A stretch of 8,473 bases of DNA from an uncultured Clostridia bacterium (lineage in GTDB: Bacteria; Bacillota; Clostridia; Christensenellales; CAG-917): contig CANQCC010000066.1 of the NCBI GenBank assembly GCA_947589635.1, forward strand, positions 1 through 8,473. Direction: 5' to 3'. Both the position numbers and the translations under genes were made by a program. Positions within the stretch are counted from its first letter, which is position 1, and every line of letters starts with the position of its first letter. Positions 1 to 5,716 of the stretch are shown here, in pieces. The notes beneath the pieces are model-generated. The model was not told where the DNA came from and ran no database searches. It saw only the letters and a program-made list of their open reading frames with translations.

Positions 1-6
1 AATTTT

Positions 7-23
7 ACAGTAATATTTACTGT
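7..23. repeat. short AT-rich inverted repeat at the left edge
   Basis: Perfect 7-bp arms ACAGTAA (7-13) and TTACTGT (17-23) flank a 3-nt loop. The stem has only two G/C pairs and no clean T-tract follows directly, so it is a weak terminator at best. It could equally be an operator for a gene beyond the left edge. Confidence 0.4.
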
Positions 24-46
24 TCTCCTCCTTATTTTTGCTATCC

Positions 47-127
47 CTGTTTGCACATCGACATGGTGTGCATTTTTTTGCTTCTTTGCGCCGGATGAAA
101 ATTTCGCGGACGCTCAATTTTGCGCAA
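47..127. repeat. dispersed repeat, copy 1
   Basis: This segment recurs at 343-417 in the same orientation, 296 bp further on. The first 32 bases (47-78) are identical in both copies. The middle is slightly shorter in copy 2. The blocks at 91-107 (starting CCGGATGAAA) and 110-127 (ending TTTTGCGCAA) match again. Similarity continues weakly past 127 to about 145. It looks like a non-coding intergenic repeat family rather than part of a gene. The family name is unknown to me. Confidence 0.85.
52..79 (+). terminator. hairpin plus T-tract inside repeat copy 1
   Basis: Arms TGCACATC (52-59) and GGTGTGCA (65-72) pair over eight positions including one T-G wobble, with loop GACAT, followed by seven T residues (73-79). 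The shape is that of an intrinsic terminator reading to the right. The stem is only moderately GC-rich. It could end a gene lying left of the window. Because it is part of a repeated element, termination may not be its main role. Confidence 0.45.
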
Positions 128-243
128 ACGTGTGCCGATTCGCCTATGGCGAAGTCTTGCACGGCGGCGACTTCGTCCCGCTGTCGGCAAGCCGCCACCG
201 TCGCCGTAAGGGCTGTGAAGCGACGGATACCCCCGCTTCACAG
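128..243. other. GC-richer island with competing hairpins
   Basis: Between the two repeat copies lies a stretch with several possible stems. TTCGCC (139-144) pairs with GGCGAA (148-153). CGAAGTC (150-156) pairs with GACTTCG (169-175). GGCGGC (163-168) pairs with GCCGCC (191-196). The first two overlap and exclude each other. A perfect 10-bp inverted repeat closes the island. No convincing protein is encoded: both open frames across it give arginine-rich, low-complexity translations. It may be part of a longer version of the dispersed repeat, or a structured RNA. Confidence 0.4.
213..243. repeat. perfect 10-bp inverted repeat
   Basis: CTGTGAAGCG (213-222) and CGCTTCACAG (234-243) are exact reverse complements with an 11-nt spacer. 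No T-run of terminator quality follows on either strand, so a structured RNA, an operator or the end of a mobile repeat fits better than a terminator. Confidence 0.65.
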
Positions 244-342
244 AATTATTATTGCTATTTGCGTTATTTTTTGTGCTTGGGTTTTGCTCGGACGCCACTG
301 TTAATATAAAATAATCTTTGCACATTCTTATTGGTGTTGTAT

Positions 343-417
343 CTGTTTGCACATCGACATGGTGTGCATTTTTTCTTTGTTCCGGATGAAAATTTCGCTA
401 CGCTCAATTTTGCGCAA
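343..417. repeat. dispersed repeat, copy 2
   Basis: This is the second, slightly shorter copy of the 47-127 element. It is identical over its first 32 bases, then carries small differences around 375-381 and near 399 before the conserved TTTTGCGCAA end. After 417 the sequence only loosely resembles what follows copy 1, so copy 2 appears truncated or more diverged. It lies about 200 bp upstream of the operon promoter. Confidence 0.85.
348..374 (+). terminator. hairpin plus T-tract inside repeat copy 2
   Basis: The same hairpin as in copy 1: arms 348-355 and 361-368 with a 5-nt loop, then six T residues (369-374). As a terminator it would insulate the operon promoter at 622-650 from transcription entering from the left. 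Identity of both hairpins fits conservation of the stem or recent duplication. Confidence 0.45.
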
Positions 418-621
418 TCGCTGCTCCGCTCGCGAATATATGCTATGATATCTCCTAGGTTATCAAAACTCGGATAATTCTAAGACAAAGATTTTTGAAA
501 GAAGGTGCAAGAGATTATTTGAATTTTAAGAATCAGGTTATCTAAACGGGTGAATTTTGGATGGGAGGGGGTTGGAGAGGGAAAGACTACGAATCGTATC
601 CTTGCACTTGGGCGATTTTTA
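418..621. other. AT-rich intergenic stretch, no gene seen
   Basis: No coding region is supported here. Two near-identical 13-mers, AGGTTATCAAAAC (457-469) and AGGTTATCTAAAC (535-547), differ at one base. A run-rich G segment follows at 559-581. A GTG at 550 opens a frame continuous with the downstream Hsp70-like gene, but the promoter at 622-650 lies inside that extension, so it is not taken as the start. Confidence 0.5.
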
Positions 622-650
622 TTGACAGCGCGCGGCTTAATATATATAAT
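622..650 (+). promoter_or_regulatory. sigma-A type promoter of the four-gene operon
   Basis: TTGACA (622-627) and TATAAT (645-650) are both exact consensus hexamers with an ideal 17-bp spacer. Transcription would begin near 657, leaving a leader of about 75 nt before the ATG at 733. This is the only strong promoter I see ahead of the operon. It implies robust basal expression unless a repressor or other control acts on it. Confidence 0.88.
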
Positions 651-658
651 AATATCTA

Positions 659-705
659 AATATGCGGTATTATGGCGTTATATGGCTTTGGCGCATATTA
701 TGGCG
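659..705. promoter_or_regulatory. repeat-rich leader, possible operator
   Basis: Just after the -10 box, AATATGCG (659-666) and CGCATATT (692-699) form 8-bp inverted arms, 25 nt apart. TATTATGGCG occurs twice in direct orientation (668-677 and 696-705), with a related TATATGGC at 679-686. The position, at and just after the expected transcription start, suits a repressor site or an RNA stem. No protein partner can be named from this window. Confidence 0.4.
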
Positions 706-732
706 ACGGATACTTTATTAACGGTGGATAAA

Positions 733-2736
733 ATGCAGGGCAAAAGCGTTTACATTGCAATCGATCTTGGAAGCGACACTCTTAAAGTTGTTTACGCATA
801 CAAAGACGGCGGCGCGGAGCGCGTCGGCAAGATAGTCAGCAGCGATTTTGACATAACCGCAATTCCCGCTGTCGCAAAATACGATGAGGACGACGGCAAG
901 TGGCTGTACGCCTCCGACGTCAACCGCGACAAAAAGGAATCGTACGTCACGGTGGTCAAGATAAAGGACCTGCTGTCCATGCTGTCCGAACTTCGCTCAA
1001 AAAACATTCTGGTAAGGCAGCGCAACTCCAAATATTATTTTGAAGGAAACGATTTTCCAAAATTTTTCTTCCCGGTAAAGCCCGAGGAGATAGAGGCGTT
1101 TGACAAGATGGTCAAGGGCGGTCGCACTTTTTGCGCGCGCGGTTATACGCCGCACACGGTGTGCGCGATGTATTTCAAAAGCGTGGCAAAGACGATACGC
1201 GAAAGGTTGAACGTGCTGCTTACAAGTCAGGGGATATCCTCTTATGAACTCAACTGGTCGTTGGTGACTCCGCCTCATGTCGGCGACAAGTACATAAACG
1301 AGCTTGTCTCGCTTGTGTCGAAGGCATTCTCGGACGCGCAGCGCGGGCAGGTGCTCAGCATGACCAAGGCGCTCAGCATATACGCGATGAAGCAGGGCCT
1401 TGTCAAGGACGAGAGCGCGCTTATTTTCAACATCGGCGAGGAAAAGACCTTTGTCGTCAAGGCGCATTGCATAGGCGGCGGGTTGTCCATAGACGGCGTG
1501 GACGGGCATGAAGGCGCGGAAGACCTTGGCGGCAACGACATTGACAACGCCGTCGCGACCTATCTTGAGAGCAAGATGGAAGGGCATCCCATAATAGGCC
1601 GTCCGTCCGCTGGCAGCGAGGGCTATGTAAACGAATCCGGGCTTTATTCAAAGCAATATCTGTTTCTCAAAAACATAAAGGCGGCAAAGATAATCCTGGG
1701 TATAAACGCGCAAAACGGCACTCATCCCGAGGGCGTACCCATAAGCGTCTCCAAGGAACTTGTGCTTAAAATGCACCTGACCTACGACGAGTTTGCTAAG
1801 TGTGTGGGCGTGCGCACGGGCGACGGATTTGCGGGCAAACTTTTCAAATACATACAGAGGGAGCTGTCCCGCGGCGTCAACTCCGACGTCAAAAAGATAT
1901 TCCTGACGGGCGGCGTGGTAGAAACGCACGGCGTCGTCGGATTTATAGAAAAGAAACTTGCGCCCAAGGGCATAAGCGTGCTTACCTTCGAAAATCCTTC
2001 CGCGGAGATAATGCGCATAGGGCAGAAAAACTTCAATATCTATTCGCATGAGGACGCGCTTTACGCGCCCTGCATAGGCTGCGCGATGTCAACGATGAAC
2101 AACATAAAAGTGGACACCGTAACGGCGTTGACATACGGTCTCAGGCTGTTCAGGAAGGGCTACGCAAACGGCCACCTCAGGACGTTCATCTATAAGGGCA
2201 CAAAGCTAAAGGACGGCGACAACTTCTTCCTGCTTCCCAACATAATCGCTGGAGACGACAAAAATCCCACGTGCGATTCGGCGATCCTTGTGCTGTCCAC
2301 GCACCTGTCGAAGAGGGATATAGATTCCGGCAAATACTCCTACGTTTCGATAGACGGCGTGCGCTGCCTCGACGTCGGAGATCTCAGCAGGGACAGCGTG
2401 AAAAAGGAGATGGAAAGAAGCATAGGCCTTCGGGCGATGAACGACGGCCTGCTTGTTTACAAATACGACGGCCTAAGGGTAGTGCTCGGTCCCCGCTACG
2501 GCGCGGGCAACAGGCTCATCCCGGAGGGCGCGGGCGCAAGATTCAACGCCGGCGTGGTCATAGACGGCACGGGCAAGGCGAGGGTCTACGCCGAAAACAA
2601 CAAACAGACAAACGCGGGCAAAAGGGTCACGGTATCCTTTATCGAGGGCAATGCGAAGCATCGCAAAGGGGAGTCGATGACGGTAGACGCGACGGAAGTG
2701 GAATTTTCGCTAAGTATCAACTTTGACGCCAAATAG
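733..2736 (+). CDS. Hsp70-like (actin-fold ATPase) protein, divergent, no lid
   Basis: A 667-residue cytoplasmic protein with the Hsp70/actin ATPase layout. Phosphate-1 loop: AIDLGSDT at residues 9-16. An Hsp70/HSPA12-like stretch follows at about 173-200 (WSLVTPP). Phosphate-2 region: IFNIGEEKT at 231-239, then LGGNDIDNAVATYL at 265-278, matching the Hsp70 LGGxDFD block. Adenosine loop: FLTGG at 390-394, with the DALYAPCIGCA helix at 441-451. A beta-rich tail resembling the start of an Hsp70 substrate-binding domain runs from about 465 to the end, and the helical lid is absent. In phosphate-2 the usual DLGGGT reads NIGEEK, so ATP hydrolysis may be weak or altered. The start at ATG 733 is chosen because GGTGG at 723-727 gives a ribosome site 5 nt upstream and the promoter lies inside any longer version; ATGs at 682 and 700 are less likely. 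It is the first gene of the operon and ends 10 bp before the Snf2 gene. The fold is secure; the client is unknown. Confidence 0.9.
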   Translation: MQGKSVYIAIDLGSDTLKVVYAYKDGGAERVGKIVSSDFDITAIPAVAKYDEDDGKWLYASDVNRDKKESYVTVVKIKDLLSMLSELRSKNILVRQRNSKYYFEGNDFPKFFFPVKPEEIEAFDKMVKGGRTFCARGYTPHTVCAMYFKSVAKTIRERLNVLLTSQGISSYELNWSLVTPPHVGDKYINELVSLVSKAFSDAQRGQVLSMTKALSIYAMKQGLVKDESALIFNIGEEKTFVVKAHCIGGGLSIDGVDGHEGAEDLGGNDIDNAVATYLESKMEGHPIIGRPSAGSEGYVNESGLYSKQYLFLKNIKAAKIILGINAQNGTHPEGVPISVSKELVLKMHLTYDEFAKCVGVRTGDGFAGKLFKYIQRELSRGVNSDVKKIFLTGGVVETHGVVGFIEKKLAPKGISVLTFENPSAEIMRIGQKNFNIYSHEDALYAPCIGCAMSTMNNIKVDTVTALTYGLRLFRKGYANGHLRTFIYKGTKLKDGDNFFLLPNIIAGDDKNPTCDSAILVLSTHLSKRDIDSGKYSYVSIDGVRCLDVGDLSRDSVKKEMERSIGLRAMNDGLLVYKYDGLRVVLGPRYGAGNRLIPEGAGARFNAGVVIDGTGKARVYAENNKQTNAGKRVTVSFIEGNAKHRKGESMTVDATEVEFSLSINFDAK

Positions 2737-2746
2737 AGAGGAAAGT
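2737..2746 (+). promoter_or_regulatory. ribosome binding site deciding the Snf2 gene start
   Basis: AGAGG (2737-2741) lies 5 nt before ATG 2747. This favours 2747 over an in-frame TTG at 2723, which would overlap the previous gene and has no comparable site. Confidence 0.75.
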
Positions 2747-5713
2747 ATGCAAAGAGATGACGAAAAGTTTGAGATAATCTTTGACAAGGGCGTGTACGAC
2801 GCGGACTCGCAAAAGCCAAATCTGCACGGCAAGCGCACGTACACAAAGAGCGTCGCCGAGGTGCAGAAGAGCGTCGCCGCGCTTGATCGTTACGACGATT
2901 TCAGGACGCGCGCGATATCAGTCGACGCCTACAAATTTAAGGCGACGGGCAAGACGACGGACGGCGGAGAGACGGGGTTTGGCATACAATACGATCCCGA
3001 CATACATCCCGACGCGGATTCCGTGCTGCTAAAGCATCAACTTGACGGCGCCACAAGGTTTTTGAGCCAATTGAGAGGCTTTGGGCTGCTTGCCGACGTC
3101 GTTGGCAGCGGCAAGACCTTCGAGGCGGGCATAATTCTCAGCGAACTTGCCGTAAGAGGCAGATTGCGCTCGCTGCTGGTCGTCGCTCCCGGGCAGGTCA
3201 TAGACAGCTGGGTCGACGTGCTCGAAAACAAATTCGGCATGGGCAAGGGCGCTCTCAGGCAGGTCAGGGCGGAAGGATACGACCTTGAGGGGGACGAACT
3301 TCCCGACGAGCTGAGGCTAAGCAGGATAATAGGCAAAAACTTTGTGAAGATAGGCGGCTTCTGCTATCCCAAACAGCCCATACTTGTGGACGTGGCGATA
3401 TTCTCCAAGTGGACTATGGTGGAAAACGTGGTTTTTGACGCCATAGTCGTCGACGAGGCGCACCATTTAAGCGAGGAAGAGGGCGAGTTTGCAAAGGCGA
3501 TGAAGTTGCTCTCCTCCATGATGGTCACAAAGAAGAAGGCAAACTCCTCGTACTGTCTGTTGTTGTCCGCGACGCCTCATTCCGGCAACCTCGCGAAGAT
3601 GTTCAGGCTTTGGTATTTTATCCGCTGCAAGGGCGGCAATCCCAAGGACTTCAACGAGATGGACGACGGCAAGAGGTCGAAGGATTATCTTACCGAAAAG
3701 AAATATTACCTTGACTACATCTGCAACGGCGCCACCAACGTCAGCGACTTTATACGCCGCGCAAAACTTGACGAGTTCCGCGACGGGAAGGAGCTGCGCG
3801 CCCTGCTTGACAATTGGATCTCAAAAGAGGGCGGCACCCCTTACGGCGAACTGTCCGAATACGCGCGCTCACACGTGATCGACGAGTTTTTGAAGTCGAA
3901 TACGCTGTTTCGTGGCGCTCCCGTAAAGGACGCGGTGGAGGAGAGAGTCGCAAGCGCGTATCACAACATGGTCATGCGCCCGATAATGATACGCCAGCCC
4001 AACAACCTGCCGCGCACAAAGACGGTGAGGAGCGTGCTGTTTTATCCCATGCTCAATCCGCAATTCGAAATAAAGATAGACAAGTTTTACGGAGATTCGC
4101 TGCTTCTTGACTACTCGCAGCTTGACGCGCTGAATCTGCCCAAACTGACGGTCGTGGACAGTGACGGCGACATAGAGGAGGTCGCTCTTGCCGAATATCT
4201 CGAGCGCAAGCGCAGGACGCTCAACGTAGGCGCGTCTCAGCTGTACAGGGAGATAGTAAACAAGACCCTCGCCAAACTTAAGGCTTATTCCGACAAGGAA
4301 AAGCTGTTCACAAAAAAGGACGGCTATCTTGGCTTTTACGACAGCGTGCTTGAAAACATGCAAAAGTCCCAGAAGGATCAGTGGTCGTCCATAGCGGTCG
4401 TTCCCGTCAGGTATACGGGGGACAAGCTCGGATATAAGTACGAATATCTGAAGGGCGTGATGAGGGCGAATCCCAAAAAGCGCATAGTCGTCTTCTTTGA
4501 CTACGAATTGCCCAAAAAGGCGAGGGTTGTGGACGACGTGCTTGCGGCGCTTAAGGCGGACAAAGAATTCTCTTCGCGAGTGATAGAGAGCGACGGCGCA
4601 AAGCAGGCGGAGATAATTTCCATGTTCAACGACAAGGAAGACGCCGTGCTTATCGTCAAGAATCCCGATTTTACGGAGGGCGCCAACCTTCAATCGAGCA
4701 ACATCATCGTCAACTATCAGGTCACGCCCGATCCGCTTGCCATGGATCAGCGCATAGGCCGTATCTTCCGCCTCGGGCAGAAGTACAAGGTGTTTATCCA
4801 TTCGCTTGCCAATATAAACGAGCTTGAAGGTTTTGCGCTCGGCTATTTTATGGGCATAGGGCTGATGTCGTCAAACAGCGGCGACGCCACCATCCTTGCG
4901 GGCAGCAACAGTGACAACATGGTCGCGATAAGATGCAAGGAGTGCGGCGCAAGCAGCATCGAAATTATGCCCAAAGTCGAGTATGAGGAGAAAAAACAAA
5001 AGGATCCGGACGCGCTTATCTGCTATCATCACGGCAAGAAAAACGCGGTCAGTCCTCCTCTTGAAAAGGTGGAATTTTCGGTGCGCGACTTCAAGTGCGA
5101 CAAGTGCGGGCATACCCTGATGCGCATTGCGGACGAGGGGCAGGACCTCGACAAGGAAGGATATCAATGCTCCTCCTTCAACGACGAGGGCGAACGCGGG
5201 CAGCTTTGCCTGTACGTCGGCTCCGGCAAGAAGGAGAACGAGCGCAGGATATATTGCAGCAAACTTTGCGCGATGTCCCATTGCAGGATGTTCAAGACCC
5301 CCGCGATGAAGGACTGCGGCGTGCTTAACGCATACAGGCAGATGCCCGACATATCCGAGGCGCATCTTGAGCTGATATGCGAAAATTGCAACAACACTCA
5401 GTGCCCGACGAAGTGCCATTACGGAGTCACGGCAAAAAGCGTGGAAGCGTGCAGAAATTGCGCCTACAGTGGATGCAGGCCCTCTCCGTACGCGCTCGAG
5501 TTCGACGAGAAGTGGGAGACGCAATGCCCCAATTGCGGCAGCGGCAAACTTAAACCCGTCGTGCCCAGCACTTTCGCGCTTTATATCAGGGAACTTTGGA
5601 AGTTCGAATATGACGGCGGGCTCAACTTCTGTCAGAATCTGAAGAAGGAGATGGAGCACGTCGCGGAAATAAAAGAGATCCTTGAAATAGACAAGGAGAA
5701 CGGGGCGGAGTAA
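2747..5713 (+). CDS. RapA/HepA-like Snf2 helicase-translocase with Cys-rich tail
   Basis: A 988-residue superfamily 2 ATPase, predicted to move along double-stranded nucleic acid. Motifs run in order: a Q-like LLKHQLDGATRFL (94-106), Walker A ADVVGSGKT (116-124), motif Ia LLVVAPGQVIDSW (143-155), Walker B DEAHH (236-240), motif III LLLSATPHSGN (271-281), lobe-2 strand RIVVFFDY (579-586), motif V DFTEGANLQSSNIIVNYQ (641-658) and motif VI QRIGRIFRLGQ (668-678). The last closely resembles the RapA/HepA branch. The usual Snf2 ADExGLGKT loop reads ADVVGSGKT. About 280 residues separate motif III from lobe 2, including a variable insert. From 730 to 930 there are 20 cysteines, many as CxxC or CxxxxC (730/733, 784/787, 878/881, 902/905, 927/930), so several zinc sites are likely. 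No nuclease or methylase motif is seen. In the operon it sits between the Hsp70-like gene and the gene at 5717. Helicase identity is secure; substrate is unknown. Confidence 0.94.
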   Translation: MQRDDEKFEIIFDKGVYDADSQKPNLHGKRTYTKSVAEVQKSVAALDRYDDFRTRAISVDAYKFKATGKTTDGGETGFGIQYDPDIHPDADSVLLKHQLDGATRFLSQLRGFGLLADVVGSGKTFEAGIILSELAVRGRLRSLLVVAPGQVIDSWVDVLENKFGMGKGALRQVRAEGYDLEGDELPDELRLSRIIGKNFVKIGGFCYPKQPILVDVAIFSKWTMVENVVFDAIVVDEAHHLSEEEGEFAKAMKLLSSMMVTKKKANSSYCLLLSATPHSGNLAKMFRLWYFIRCKGGNPKDFNEMDDGKRSKDYLTEKKYYLDYICNGATNVSDFIRRAKLDEFRDGKELRALLDNWISKEGGTPYGELSEYARSHVIDEFLKSNTLFRGAPVKDAVEERVASAYHNMVMRPIMIRQPNNLPRTKTVRSVLFYPMLNPQFEIKIDKFYGDSLLLDYSQLDALNLPKLTVVDSDGDIEEVALAEYLERKRRTLNVGASQLYREIVNKTLAKLKAYSDKEKLFTKKDGYLGFYDSVLENMQKSQKDQWSSIAVVPVRYTGDKLGYKYEYLKGVMRANPKKRIVVFFDYELPKKARVVDDVLAALKADKEFSSRVIESDGAKQAEIISMFNDKEDAVLIVKNPDFTEGANLQSSNIIVNYQVTPDPLAMDQRIGRIFRLGQKYKVFIHSLANINELEGFALGYFMGIGLMSSNSGDATILAGSNSDNMVAIRCKECGASSIEIMPKVEYEEKKQKDPDALICYHHGKKNAVSPPLEKVEFSVRDFKCDKCGHTLMRIADEGQDLDKEGYQCSSFNDEGERGQLCLYVGSGKKENERRIYCSKLCAMSHCRMFKTPAMKDCGVLNAYRQMPDISEAHLELICENCNNTQCPTKCHYGVTAKSVEACRNCAYSGCRPSPYALEFDEKWETQCPNCGSGKLKPVVPSTFALYIRELWKFEYDGGLNFCQNLKKEMEHVAEIKEILEIDKENGAE

Positions 5714-5716
5714 GTT

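Noticed and set aside
27..33. Perfect AAGGAGG on the minus strand, suggesting a gene leaving the window to the left
   Set aside because: No ATG, GTG or TTG follows within normal distance before the window edge; a hairpin at 7-23 comes instead.
41..352. Open frames of about 100 and 88 residues on both strands across the leader
   Set aside because: Both run through the dispersed repeat and the hairpin island, have Arg-rich low-complexity translations, and lack convincing ribosome sites.
47..417. CRISPR array
   Set aside because: There are only two repeat copies, of about 80 bp, separated by over 200 bp; this is not array architecture.
997..1587. 196-residue minus-strand frame opposite the Hsp70-like gene
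   Set aside because: It is the shadow of conserved Hsp70 blocks on the plus strand and has no recognisable features.
733..2736. Housekeeping dnaK
   Set aside because: The altered phosphate-2 loop, missing lid, HSPA12-like middle and lack of grpE/dnaJ neighbours argue against the standard chaperone.
2723..2746. TTG at 2723 as start of the helicase gene
   Set aside because: It would overlap the Hsp70-like stop; ATG 2747 has AGAGG at ideal spacing.
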